A stretch of DNA of 64,000 nucleotides. Source: Bacteroidia bacterium. GTDB lineage: Bacteria > Bacteroidota > Bacteroidia > Flavobacteriales > Flavobacteriaceae. The notes beneath the pieces are model-generated. The model was given only the letters and a program-made list of their open reading frames with translations, searched no databases and had not been told where the DNA came from. The position numbers and the translations under genes were made by a program. The stretch is taken from assembly GCA_030430535.1 (NCBI GenBank), contig JAUIKY010000002.1, positions 62,001 to 126,000 on the forward strand. The letters run 5' to 3'. Below, piece after piece: positions 46,522-55,162 of the stretch; the stretch's first letter is position 1; each line of letters starts with the position of its first letter.

Positions 46522-46535
46522 TGCAATCGATTACA
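46522..46535 (-). promoter_or_regulatory. LacI-type operator at the pectin operon promoter
   Basis: TGTAATCGATTGCA on the minus strand fits the LacI-family pattern TGnAAnCGnTTnCA at every fixed position and is a 12/14 palindrome. It lies just downstream of the -7 box, over the expected start of transcription, and six bases before the ATG at 46516, the usual place for a repressor. No LacI gene is in the window, so the regulator is elsewhere. Confidence 0.6.
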
Positions 46536-46566
46536 CAAATATATTATAAAAAATTAGGGGTTCAAA
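46536..46566 (-). promoter_or_regulatory. Promoter of the pectin operon
   Basis: Minus strand: TTTG (46566-46563), 19 bp, TATATTTG (46543-46536). Both elements match the Bacteroidota consensus exactly and spacing is within the normal 17-23 bp. Confidence 0.75.
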
Positions 46567-46620
46567 TTAAAAGTTGTTAATTATGACTTTTGTTCTTTGA
46601 AAAGGTTTAATTCATAGTGG

Positions 46621-47670
46621 TTAATAACTTCCGTAACTCGTTACACAGAACGATAAAATTAAAACCACCAACCCTACAACTAATACGATATAGGTTTCCT
46701 TTTTTACGTTCTTCCACTCTTTCATAATTACCCCTACTATATAACTGAAGAAAATAAGCATAGACATGTGCAGCACCCAACTTGCAAATTGGTAATCACC
46801 CATTCTTACATGCCCCAAACCGTAAAAGAAAAATTGCATACACCATAGCACACCTGTTAAAGCGGAAAACATCCAATTTTTAAACAGCCTATTCTTAACC
46901 TGGGCTTGCTCTTCCTTATTAGGCAAAAACTCTTTTAGCGTATTTTGTTTAAACCCTACAATTATATACCAAATAAAATTGACCACAAAGCATCCAAAAG
47001 TAGATATCACCAATTTGGCATTGCCTTCAAAATGTCCGGCTCCATTTTCAGCGGCCATGTCGGCAATGGGTTGTCCGTATTCCAACGACAAGTTAAACAC
47101 CCCTGAAAGTACACCGGCCACAATGGTCAATGCCAAGCCCAACATCATATTAAAACCTGTTTTATTGAGCTTATCGGCATCGAGGTCTTTCTCTTTTTTA
47201 AACCCGGCCCAACCACAAATAGCCACTCCCACAATAGATAAAATCATGCCCAATAATACAATGGTACCTCCCGGTTTGGTGAAGAAATCGTTCAATCCAC
47301 CAAAAACCATAAGCGGCATAATGGTGCCCACCACCGCCGAAATACCAATAGCCAAGGTGTACGTTAACGAGTAGCCAATATGGTTAATAGCTTTACCAAA
47401 CGACATGCCCCCAAAACCATAAACACCGCCCAATAAAAACGCCATCCAAAAGGGTTTTAAAGGTGCGTTTACGATTATGGAAAAGAAATTGGGTACGGTT
47501 ATCCAAGCTAGTAATAACGGTACGACCAACCACGCAAAAAAGGATTGTGTAAGCCAGTAAGTATTCCATGACCATCCTTTGGTTTTGGTACTGGGCAAGT
47601 AGCACGTTGATGCAGAAATACCTCCTATGGCGTGAAGAACGGTACCAATTATTGAATTGGGTGCACTCAT
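46621..47670 (-). CDS. rhaT: RhaT-type L-rhamnose/proton symporter
   Basis: 349 residues with about ten membrane helices, matching the RhaT family: ATCYLPSTKTKGWSWNTYW-type N-terminus after helix 1, GGVYGFGGMSFGKAINHIGY, SLTYTLAIGISAVVGTIMP, and the C-terminal GHVRMGDYQFASWVLHMSML. It should import L-rhamnose with protons. It is the last gene of the CoA-transferase unit, 28 bp after MaoC, and 104 bp before the pectin operon promoter. Its presence suggests the upstream unit handles rhamnose or a similar compound, or that rhamnose from pectin induces it (inference). Confidence 0.9.
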   Translation of the reverse strand: MSAPNSIIGTVLHAIGGISASTCYLPSTKTKGWSWNTYWLTQSFFAWLVVPLLLAWITVPNFFSIIVNAPLKPFWMAFLLGGVYGFGGMSFGKAINHIGYSLTYTLAIGISAVVGTIMPLMVFGGLNDFFTKPGGTIVLLGMILSIVGVAICGWAGFKKEKDLDADKLNKTGFNMMLGLALTIVAGVLSGVFNLSLEYGQPIADMAAENGAGHFEGNAKLVISTFGCFVVNFIWYIIVGFKQNTLKEFLPNKEEQAQVKNRLFKNWMFSALTGVLWCMQFFFYGLGHVRMGDYQFASWVLHMSMLIFFSYIVGVIMKEWKNVKKETYIVLVVGLVVLILSFCVTSYGSY

Positions 47671-47698
47671 TTTAATTTAGTTTTTAATTATTGTTGAA

Positions 47699-48142
47699 TT
47701 AAGATTTTCGTTTTACAAGCAACAAATGGTCGCAAACCAAAACCACTTCCCCTTTTTGGTTGATGATTTCAACATGTTCTGTTACGGTGCCCATTTCGGG
47801 GCGTTTTGCATCTGATTTATCTGAAATAGTAATTTCCGAATGAATGGTATCCCCAATATGCACCGGTTTTACAAAACGCATGCGATCGTAGCCTTTTGAA
47901 AACGCTTCGGGGTTAATTTCGGATGCGGTTAAACCTATGCCAATACTAAAAATCATGGTACCGTGGGCAATACGCTGTCCGAAAGGTTGTGTTTTGCACC
48001 ACTCCTCATCCATGTGGTGCGGGAAAAAATCGCCAGTGTGCCCAGCGTGGACTACAAAATCGGTTTCGGTAATAGTTCTCCCTAAAGTAACGCGTTTATC
48101 GTTTAATTTGTAATCTTCGAAAAATATGGATTTGAAATACAT
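47699..48142 (-). CDS. MaoC-like hot-dog-fold hydratase
   Basis: 147 residues from the ATG at 48142 ([10 protein letters not shown]); the frame continues upstream only through repeat-like DNA. MaoC hydratase motif: [19 protein letters not shown] followed by [17 protein letters not shown], containing the Asp and His of the (R)-enoyl-CoA hydratase site (D-x4-H and HG). Members hydrate enoyl-CoA or related thioesters, such as mesaconyl-CoA. Its place beside two CoA-transferases supports a CoA-thioester substrate. 131 bp after the fusion gene. Confidence 0.85.
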   Translation of the reverse strand: MYFKSIFFEDYKLNDKRVTLGRTITETDFVVHAGHTGDFFPHHMDEEWCKTQPFGQRIAHGTMIFSIGIGLTASEINPEAFSKGYDRMRFVKPVHIGDTIHSEITISDKSDAKRPEMGTVTEHVEIINQKGEVVLVCDHLLLVKRKS

Positions 48143-48186
48143 TGGTTTATTTTTTATTCTAAAATTTTTATTATTTGTTAAGCTTT

Positions 48187-48264
48187 GCGTTAGGGATTGA
48201 GGCATTTGTTGGAGCTCCTCGAAGAGAGCGACTGCCGAAAGCCCGACCCTTGCGGTAACGCCCA
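48187..48264. repeat. Flavobacterial-type extragenic repeat
   Basis: The gap between the MaoC and fusion genes contains, on the minus strand, GGGCGTTACCGCAAGGGTC then GGGCTTTCGGCAGTCGC and, about 40 bp on, CTCAATCCCTAACGC. Intergenic repeats that begin GGGCG...GGTCGGGCTTTC and end CAATCCCTAACGC are, from memory, common in Bacteroidota. It has several small palindromes (GGAGCTCC). Only this copy is in the window. Confidence 0.55.
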
Positions 48265-48273
48265 AATTATTAT

Positions 48274-50556
48274 TTAATTTATTTGGTTGAATGGAACACC
48301 GCCGTTTTTGTTGCTTTCGTAACAGGCCTCGACCACTTGCATCGTGCCCAAAACATCCTGAACGCTGGTATGTAACACCTTGTCTGTGCCTTCCTTAAAA
48401 CGCATGAGGTTGGACATAGTGCCAATAAAAGCCTCTGGAAACCAAGAACCTTCCAAATCGAGAGTTTTCCATTCGGGCTCCTTGCCTTCTTCCAAAATGA
48501 TATATTGGAAACTATCGGGCAAACCGTCTGGATAATTCATCAACAAGCCCATTTTGGCTTTAATAGCCCCTTTTGTACCTTCCCATTTTATGTAACTTTC
48601 TTGGTTTTCTGTACCGAAATCGTGATCATGATTTGTATTTATTTTTACACTAGTATGTTCATCGTAATCCATGATTATAGTTGAACGGCAAGACGACAAA
48701 TCCTTTAATGGATGCTTTGTAGTACGTGCCATAACCCGCTTAGGATTACCTAAAAACGACCGTACACAGTCGATATAATGCACACTGTGGAACAGGATTT
48801 CCAAACGTGGGTGCTGCTTAATTACCGGAAACAGTTCCCAAGGGGTTTTTACCGTAACTTTAAACTCCATATCGTACAGCTCGCCAATCAACCCACGGTC
48901 AATCATATTCCGAGCCGCACTAACAAATGGGGCGAAACGCAACTGAAAGTTAATGGCTGCCACTAGATTTTTACGCTCGCAAACCTCAACAATTTCCTTG
49001 GCCTGCTTAAAATCGTTACCCATGGGTTTTTGAATGAGCACGGCTGCTCCATTGGGCAATTGCTCCAAAATTTCTACGTATTGGTCTGGTAATACCGTAA
49101 TATCGTAAACCGTATTTTCAGGAGCGTTTCTCACTGCGTCTGCTACGCTACTAAAAACACGTGGAATATCATTTTCCTCTGCCATTTTGTGGGCTTTGGC
49201 TATGGTTCTGTTCGTAATGCCATATACCTTAAAACCGGCCATTTTATAGGCAGGCAAATGGGCATCCTTAACAATGCCACTCGCCCCGATAATGATAATG
49301 GGCTGCTCGGTTTCTGGCAACAATGGTTTGTATTCAAAAACTTCCTGTATGTTGTTTTGTGTGGTTTTCAGTAATAATTCTGAAGGCACATGGCTGCTGA
49401 TAGCCTGTAATACCATACCGTCAATAAGTTCGGCTACTTTAGGCCAAACAGGCGTTTGGGGCAAGGTTAAAGCATTTTCGTGCAGCATGCCCAGCTTATG
49501 GTAATATGGAATGGTTTTATTGATTTCGAGATCGTTCCATGTAGATTTTCGACAACCAATTCCGCCTTCAATAGTGAGCAATTTATCGCTTTCGGGAGTC
49601 GTGGCAAACTTTAAAAAATCGTAAGCCAAAGATTTGTTTTTACTCCCCGAACCGATAGTGTACAACCAATATACGTTTAATGAAGCCGAAGAACAACCTT
49701 CATCGCTTGGCAATTCGGCTATATCAACAGAACCTTTTACTTTTGAAGCTCCAATAACCTCGCACATGGATGCAAAACCAAACCAATTGATGGTCATGGC
49801 TGCTTCACCTTGAGCAAAAGCCATACCGGCTTCAACAGAACCAAAATCCTCAGAACCTGGGTGGGTGGTCTTTTCATTTTTTACAATATTTCGGTAAAAA
49901 TCCAAAGCCTTGACCGCTTCGGGAGTATTGATATCGATTTGGTTTTCTGAATTTAATAACGATCCGCCTCGCGTCCATAAATGGAGACTAAAATCGAAAA
50001 CCATATTATGTGCATCGGGATAATTGGCAAAAACACAACCATAAAGGTTTTTATCGGGCCTGTTAAAAAACTGTGCTATTTCGGTAAATTGCTTCCATGT
50101 TTTTGGTGGTGCCAAATCATAACCAAATTGCTTTTTGAAGTTTTCCTTTTCGAAAGAGTTTTCAAAAAGGTCTTTTCTGTAAATCAAACATTCAGGGCCA
50201 TCATGGAATGGCAATCCATAAACGGAATCATTCAATTCCTGCAAATGCAATAACGAATTGTGCCAACCATCGGGAAAATCTTGCGGTGGATCATTAGATA
50301 ATAACGGCGATAAATTTTCAACGGCATTGGCATTGGCGGCATCCAAAATCCAATCGGTACTGATATGTGCAATATCCCAATCGCCATTTTGAAGTCCTTT
50401 TTTGGTTATCGTTTCTTCGTACAAATCATGAAGCTCCATAGGTACCATTTCAACTTCAATGTCTAACTTGTTTTTGGAACAAAAAGCATCCCATAATTTT
50501 TCCAAAGTACTTTCAAAAGGACCAAATTTCCTGACTGCTATTCTAAATTTTCCCAT
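48274..50556 (-). CDS. Cytosolic solute-binding-protein domain fused to Gfo/Idh/MocA oxidoreductase
   Basis: 760 residues. Residues 1-415 are a family 1 extracellular solute-binding protein ([80 protein letters not shown]). Residues about 420-760 are a Gfo/Idh/MocA dehydrogenase with Rossmann motif [18 protein letters not shown]; the usual EKP is QKP ([10 protein letters not shown]), keeping the lysine, and [15 protein letters not shown] gives the His-x3-Asp-like site. There is no signal peptide, and the frame upstream reaches a stop within a dozen codons without a hydrophobic stretch. A binding module joined to a dehydrogenase implies cytosolic sensing or catalysis, not transport. One base after a CoA-transferase gene. 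Confidence 0.82.
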   Translation of the reverse strand: MGKFRIAVRKFGPFESTLEKLWDAFCSKNKLDIEVEMVPMELHDLYEETITKKGLQNGDWDIAHISTDWILDAANANAVENLSPLLSNDPPQDFPDGWHNSLLHLQELNDSVYGLPFHDGPECLIYRKDLFENSFEKENFKKQFGYDLAPPKTWKQFTEIAQFFNRPDKNLYGCVFANYPDAHNMVFDFSLHLWTRGGSLLNSENQIDINTPEAVKALDFYRNIVKNEKTTHPGSEDFGSVEAGMAFAQGEAAMTINWFGFASMCEVIGASKVKGSVDIAELPSDEGCSSASLNVYWLYTIGSGSKNKSLAYDFLKFATTPESDKLLTIEGGIGCRKSTWNDLEINKTIPYYHKLGMLHENALTLPQTPVWPKVAELIDGMVLQAISSHVPSELLLKTTQNNIQEVFEYKPLLPETEQPIIIIGASGIVKDAHLPAYKMAGFKVYGITNRTIAKAHKMAEENDIPRVFSSVADAVRNAPENTVYDITVLPDQYVEILEQLPNGAAVLIQKPMGNDFKQAKEIVEVCERKNLVAAINFQLRFAPFVSAARNMIDRGLIGELYDMEFKVTVKTPWELFPVIKQHPRLEILFHSVHYIDCVRSFLGNPKRVMARTTKHPLKDLSSCRSTIIMDYDEHTSVKINTNHDHDFGTENQESYIKWEGTKGAIKAKMGLLMNYPDGLPDSFQYIILEEGKEPEWKTLDLEGSWFPEAFIGTMSNLMRFKEGTDKVLHTSVQDVLGTMQVVEACYESNKNGGVPFNQIN

Positions 50557-50557
50557 T

Positions 50558-51694
50558 TTAGTTTATTAATTCGGTTAAAATTTTCTCGTTATGCTCTCCC
50601 AATTTAGGAGACCCTTTTCGTGCAGTAAAACGCTCACCATCAATCGTTATGGGGCATCGGGTGGTATCGTATGAATACCCATCTCCCATAGTCACGTTTT
50701 GCACAAAATCCAACACCTTAAAGCCCTCTTCCTCAAAAAGCTCTTGGTAGTTTAAAACCTTGGCACACCAAATATCGGCTGGTTCTAAAATATCCAACCA
50801 AAAATTGGTGTTTTGTGTTTTTAAATGCTTAGCCAAAACTTTTTTGATTTTATCCCTAAGCTCAAATTTATTTTTGGGGAATTTAAGCAATTCGTCGCAC
50901 TTTAATAAATCGGCCAAAAAAGGAATGGAACCCATGGCTAATGCCAAAAAGCCATCTTTAGTTTTGTAAATCCCGTAAGGTGCCCCTAAATAAGCATGGG
51001 CATTATTGGTTTTTGTCCTTACCGGAAGTTCCCCCCCATCGTTAAAGAAGGTAGTGATGGTTTCAAACTGAAAATCGATAGCCGAATCGAGCATGCTCAC
51101 CTGCACCAAAGCCCCCATGTTTTTTATGGTTTTTCTATACAGCGCCGCTAAAATACCCTGTGCCAAATGCGCTCCTGCCAACATATCGACAATAGAGAGC
51201 CCCATGGGCACTGGCCCATCATTTTGGTTACCCGTTAGCCAAGTCAGCGCGGTTAGGGACTGTAGCAACAAGTCCTGCCCCGGTTTATCGACCAAATCGG
51301 GATGGTTTCCATAACCCGAGATTTCGGCATACACCACTTTGGGGTTTATCGCTTTTACATTGTTATAACTCAAACCCACGCGATCCATCACTCCCGGACG
51401 GAAATTGTGCATTACCACATCGGCTTTTTTTATGAGCATTTTTATTTTTTCTAAATCTTCGGCGTTCTTAAAATCTGCAGCAAACGATTCTTTATTTCTG
51501 TTAATCGTATGAAATATAGACGATTCGCCGTTCATAATTAAATCGGAAGTATAAAGCGTGCGGCAAATATCGCCTGTGCCCGGTTTTTCAATTTTTATGA
51601 CGCTAGCCCCCAAATCGGCCAACCTTAAACTAGCCGATGGCCCCGATAGAAACTGACTGAAATCTACTATTAAATAATCTTCTAACGGCTTCAT
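50558..51694 (-). CDS. CaiB/BaiF family III CoA-transferase, copy 2
   Basis: 378 residues. Family III CoA-transferase with SQFLSGPSASLRLADLGA, VIKIEKPGTGDICR, NRNKESFAADFK, MHNFRPGVMDRVGLSY, and the catalytic aspartate at Asp170 in SIVDMLAGAH. These enzymes move CoA between carboxylic acids through a covalent aspartyl intermediate. The gene abuts the sister gene with no spacing and is close to it in sequence, so the two may form a hetero-oligomer, as in succinyl-CoA:benzylsuccinate or mesaconate transferases. The acid substrate is unknown. Confidence 0.88.
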   Translation of the reverse strand: MKPLEDYLIVDFSQFLSGPSASLRLADLGASVIKIEKPGTGDICRTLYTSDLIMNGESSIFHTINRNKESFAADFKNAEDLEKIKMLIKKADVVMHNFRPGVMDRVGLSYNNVKAINPKVVYAEISGYGNHPDLVDKPGQDLLLQSLTALTWLTGNQNDGPVPMGLSIVDMLAGAHLAQGILAALYRKTIKNMGALVQVSMLDSAIDFQFETITTFFNDGGELPVRTKTNNAHAYLGAPYGIYKTKDGFLALAMGSIPFLADLLKCDELLKFPKNKFELRDKIKKVLAKHLKTQNTNFWLDILEPADIWCAKVLNYQELFEEEGFKVLDFVQNVTMGDGYSYDTTRCPITIDGERFTARKGSPKLGEHNEKILTELIN

Positions 51695-52843
51695 TTAATT
51701 TTTTAAAAATTGTTCGTAAATCACATTATTATCTTCGCCAACTTGTGGTGCCGCTTTCTCTTTTAACAAAAGTTCGCCATCTATTTGGATGGGGCTTCGT
51801 GTGGTGACCATAGTTTCGCCTTTGGAATTTTTTACGGTTTGCTTCAACTGCAAATCGTCCATAAAAGCTTGATTGTTCAAATCTTCATAATTCAATACTT
51901 TTTCGCACCACAGTCCGTTTTCCCTTAAAACCTTTATCCAATGGTCTGAACTTTTAGATATGATTCGTTTAGCCAATATTTTTCGGATGGCTGCCCGCGA
52001 ACGAAACCAGGTTTTTCTATTTGTATATTTGCCTAAATCGACTTCCAATACTTTGGCCATTAGGAGCAAATCGCCCATAGCCAAAGCCAAATAGCCATCG
52101 TTGGTTTCATAAATACCATAAGGTGCGCTTAAAAAGGCGTGGGCACTACCTCGAACGTTTCCTCTATTGGCCAGTTTTCCACCATTGTTTAAAAATATGG
52201 TAAGGGCTTCAAACTGCACATCTAAAATCGATTCGAGTAAACTCACTTCCACCAAAACGCCTTTTTCGGTTTTTGCCCGCTTAAGCAATGCCGCCAAAAT
52301 GCCTTGTACAAAATGGTTTCCGCACATTAAATCGGCCACTGCCAATCCAAACGGTACAGGGCCTTGACTACTTTTTCCGCTTAACCAAGTTAAACCAGAA
52401 AGCGATTGCACCAATAAATCCTGACCCGGTTTTTTAGCCCATGGCCCTTCACTACCATAGCCAGTAATCACACCGTATATGATTTTGGGATTGATGCTGA
52501 TGGCGTCATCAAAAGCCAAACCTATTTTTTCCATCACCCCTGGCCGGAAATTATGCGTCATAATATCGGCTTGGGCAATGAGTTTTTTTACTTGAGCTAA
52601 ATCGTCTGGATTTTTTAAATCGGCCGCAAACGATTCTTTATTTCTATTTATGGTATGGAACAGCATACTGCTATCATCAACAAACAAATCTTTAATACTC
52701 AGCTGCCGGCAGGCTTCCCCTTTTACGGGGCGTTCAATTTTAATAACGCGTGCCCCCAAATCGGCCAGCTTCAATCCCGCAGATGGCCCCGCCAAAAACT
52801 GCGAAAACTCCAATACCAATAAACCTTCTAAGGGTTTTTCCAT
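51695..52843 (-). CDS. CaiB/BaiF family III CoA-transferase, copy 1
   Basis: 382 residues, a close paralogue of the next gene: SQFLAGPSAGLKLADLGA, VIKIERPVKGEACR, NRNKESFAADLK, THNFRPGVMEKIGLAF, with catalytic Asp171 in AVADLMCGNH. Both copies keep the nucleophilic aspartate, so neither is an evident dead subunit. It begins two bases after the stop of a solute-binding protein gene and abuts copy 2. Probably one subunit of a two-protein CoA-transferase; cytosolic. Confidence 0.88.
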   Translation of the reverse strand: MEKPLEGLLVLEFSQFLAGPSAGLKLADLGARVIKIERPVKGEACRQLSIKDLFVDDSSMLFHTINRNKESFAADLKNPDDLAQVKKLIAQADIMTHNFRPGVMEKIGLAFDDAISINPKIIYGVITGYGSEGPWAKKPGQDLLVQSLSGLTWLSGKSSQGPVPFGLAVADLMCGNHFVQGILAALLKRAKTEKGVLVEVSLLESILDVQFEALTIFLNNGGKLANRGNVRGSAHAFLSAPYGIYETNDGYLALAMGDLLLMAKVLEVDLGKYTNRKTWFRSRAAIRKILAKRIISKSSDHWIKVLRENGLWCEKVLNYEDLNNQAFMDDLQLKQTVKNSKGETMVTTRSPIQIDGELLLKEKAAPQVGEDNNVIYEQFLKN

Positions 52844-52845
52844 TT

Positions 52846-53985
52846 TTAATGTGTTAAAGATTCTCTGTAAATGGCATTCATTTTATCAACAGCACTTTCT
52901 ATGCTGGTTTTACCGCAAACTGCATCGTGGATTACCGGACTGGCCTCATCCTGAAAATGCATATAACCATAGTATTGTGGGCGCATGGTGGCTTCATCCA
53001 AGGTTTGCAACGTATCCTTAAAAAAGTTTTTACACTGGCTGTTTACTTCATCGCTTAACCACGATTTTCGGTGTCCGGGTTGCCCTCCAAATTCAAAATA
53101 CAATCCAGATTGCACTTTTTCTGAAGCGGTGAATTCTGCATATTTCATGGCAATTTCTGCATGTTCCGTTTTTGAAGACACTGCAATTCCCGCACCTCCT
53201 AAAGTTGAGCGTAGGCGTTTACCGTTGAACGTTACCAAACCACCTGCCTTTAAAACGTGGTCGGCGTAATTTTTCTTTGAATAGTTGGAATACCCATAAC
53301 TGAATGGGCTATAAGCAATATCGTTGGTCCGCGTCATGTGCTCAGCCATTTTTATCGGGTTCATTTCCAAACAGTACGATGGAATTAAATCAACCAATGC
53401 TTTGTATGTTTTAACGGCTTCGATCATAATCTCCCGTGGCGCCACTTCCGTTTTACTTTCAAAAATGTTACCTCCTAAAGCGATGCACATCATGTAATGG
53501 TGCATCAAAGTGTCGATAGGAATGGATGCAAAACCCACTTTTCCCGTTTTGGCCAATGCCATAAGTTCTTCCCATGTTTTTGGGATTTGGATGTTTTCCT
53601 TGGCAAGCAAATCTTCGCGCCAAGTGGCAACGGGTGTCGCTGCATCGGTCGCTAAAGTCCATTGCTTGCCATCAACGTTATAACTCGCATTGGATTTCCC
53701 CACGCTATTATCGGCGAGTTCCTTTAAAAAATCGGCACTCAAATAATCATCAAAAGGCAAAAGGACTTTGTCTCTTGCAGCAATGGACACATGTGGATTG
53801 TCCATAATCAACAAATCGTAATTGGCTGTTAATTCATTCAGCGACGCATCGGCAAAAGCCTGTAGCGAACGCTTTTCCCAAATAATCCTCACATCGGGGT
53901 TCAACTCCTCGAAACGCTGTGCGGTTGCCACCACCGAGGTAAATCCGCGGGTATGGTTCCAAGCTATTCCTTTTAATATGGTCAT
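52846..53985 (-). CDS. Solute-binding protein without export signal
   Basis: 379 residues of the family 1 extracellular solute-binding fold (RFEELNPDVRIIWEKRSL, YDLLIMDNPHVSIAARD, PKTWEELMALAKTGKVG, AYSPFSYGYSNYS, GGAGIAVSSKTEHAEIAMKY). The first residues MTILKGIAWNHTRGFT are the first beta strand of the mature fold, and the codon immediately before the ATG is a TAA stop in frame. A signal peptide is therefore impossible with this frame. No ABC permease or ATPase is near. It shares an operon with CoA-transferases and the SBP/Gfo-Idh fusion, so a cytosolic enzyme-like or carrier role is proposed. Confidence 0.85.
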   Translation of the reverse strand: MTILKGIAWNHTRGFTSVVATAQRFEELNPDVRIIWEKRSLQAFADASLNELTANYDLLIMDNPHVSIAARDKVLLPFDDYLSADFLKELADNSVGKSNASYNVDGKQWTLATDAATPVATWREDLLAKENIQIPKTWEELMALAKTGKVGFASIPIDTLMHHYMMCIALGGNIFESKTEVAPREIMIEAVKTYKALVDLIPSYCLEMNPIKMAEHMTRTNDIAYSPFSYGYSNYSKKNYADHVLKAGGLVTFNGKRLRSTLGGAGIAVSSKTEHAEIAMKYAEFTASEKVQSGLYFEFGGQPGHRKSWLSDEVNSQCKNFFKDTLQTLDEATMRPQYYGYMHFQDEASPVIHDAVCGKTSIESAVDKMNAIYRESLTH

Positions 53986-53998
53986 TTATTCTTTAGTT

Positions 53999-55159
53999 TT
54001 AATTTATCAATTCTTTTGGCCATTTGTAACTTCCTGGCTTTAAAGTGATGTGCTTCCTTTTATCAAGGTTGTTTTGCATACGCACTACGCCTGGCGCTAG
54101 GTTTTCAGTTGGGCCAAAACTGCTCCAGTTTAGATTTTTTAAAACATCGTAGGCACTGGCGCCGCCCTCTATCAAAACCTCATTAACATCAATAGCTGAA
54201 ATTAATTTTCCCGCTACCACACTCAATCTACTTTTTAAAACTTTTGAACTGTTTTTAAATTGAATGTTTTTATCTGAAATACGAAGCACCAGCTTTTGAT
54301 ATTCAACATACGTTTCAATGGCTTGGTATGCAAATTCCAAAATATCATTCTCGTTACAGTTTTCGGCCAATAAGTGCTCTGGAAACATTAACAACGGACA
54401 GCCATTTTTGTTAAGCATTTTTGCAAAAGCTACACTTTCGGGATGGGTACTTCCTGAAACTAAAACGTAACTCGCCGTAAAGCTAAGATTTTTCATTTCT
54501 TTTTCAACTGAAATAATACTTAGCTTTTTTAAAAATTGTTCAAAACAAGCGGCACTTCCACCAATTAAAACATTTTCATTGTACAGCTCCAGGTTTGTAG
54601 TTAAATCGGTTTCACTTTGGCAATCTGGCACGTAAACCCCTTCGGTTTCAATCCAATCAATAGCGCCTGTTTGTATTGGCAAACTGATGATTTCTGAAGT
54701 TCTTTCCAAAAGCAATTCGGCTACTGATGATGTTTTGGCAGGAAAATCGGGATCGGCTGAAAAACCTGTGTTTTCAATTTCTACATCGCCAACATAATAA
54801 ACTCCGTTTTTGATACTGCGATAAGTACTGGGGTTTGAAGGTTGCAACAGTACCTGTTGTTTCCCCGAAACTTCCGTTAAAGCCTTTAACTCTGTCAATA
54901 CATGTCCACGAAGCACCGAATCGCATTTTTTAAACACGATGGGATTTTCCCTTTTTTCAAAAACTTGTTGCGCTATTTTAAGGTGTGTTTTGTACGCTTC
55001 GGGTTCGGTCTGCGAACGTGAATCGGTAGCGACCACCACAACTTTTGCCGATGGTTCGGGAACGACATCTATCCCAAAAGAAACGCTCACGCCATAGCGC
55101 AGACAAACCCCGGCAATTTCGGCAGCTCCAGTTAAGTCGTCGGCAATTACGGTTATCAT
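53999..55159 (-). CDS. DUF1537 four-carbon acid sugar kinase-like protein
   Basis: 386 residues. N-terminal MITVIADDLTGAAEIAG carries the family DDLTGA motif, and VVATDSRSQTEPEA, VFKKCDSVLRGHV and SGSTHPESVAFAK follow. Known members phosphorylate D-threonate, D-erythronate or 3-oxo-tetronates. The C-terminal nucleotide-binding motif that is usually GG(D/E)T reads IEGGASAYDVL here, and the protein is shorter than most (400-470), so the kinase may be divergent in specificity or activity. It lies three bases after a PdxA-like gene, its usual partner. Confidence 0.78.
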   Translation of the reverse strand: MITVIADDLTGAAEIAGVCLRYGVSVSFGIDVVPEPSAKVVVVATDSRSQTEPEAYKTHLKIAQQVFEKRENPIVFKKCDSVLRGHVLTELKALTEVSGKQQVLLQPSNPSTYRSIKNGVYYVGDVEIENTGFSADPDFPAKTSSVAELLLERTSEIISLPIQTGAIDWIETEGVYVPDCQSETDLTTNLELYNENVLIGGSAACFEQFLKKLSIISVEKEMKNLSFTASYVLVSGSTHPESVAFAKMLNKNGCPLLMFPEHLLAENCNENDILEFAYQAIETYVEYQKLVLRISDKNIQFKNSSKVLKSRLSVVAGKLISAIDVNEVLIEGGASAYDVLKNLNWSSFGPTENLAPGVVRMQNNLDKRKHITLKPGSYKWPKELIN

Positions 55160-55162
55160 CCC

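Noticed and set aside
48274-53985. An ABC sugar importer
   Set aside because: Two solute-binding folds are present, but no permease or ATPase gene, no signal peptides, and the neighbours are CoA-transferases.
52846-53985. Mis-called start hiding a signal peptide on the solute-binding protein
   Set aside because: The codon immediately before the ATG is TAA in the same frame, so no N-terminal extension exists.
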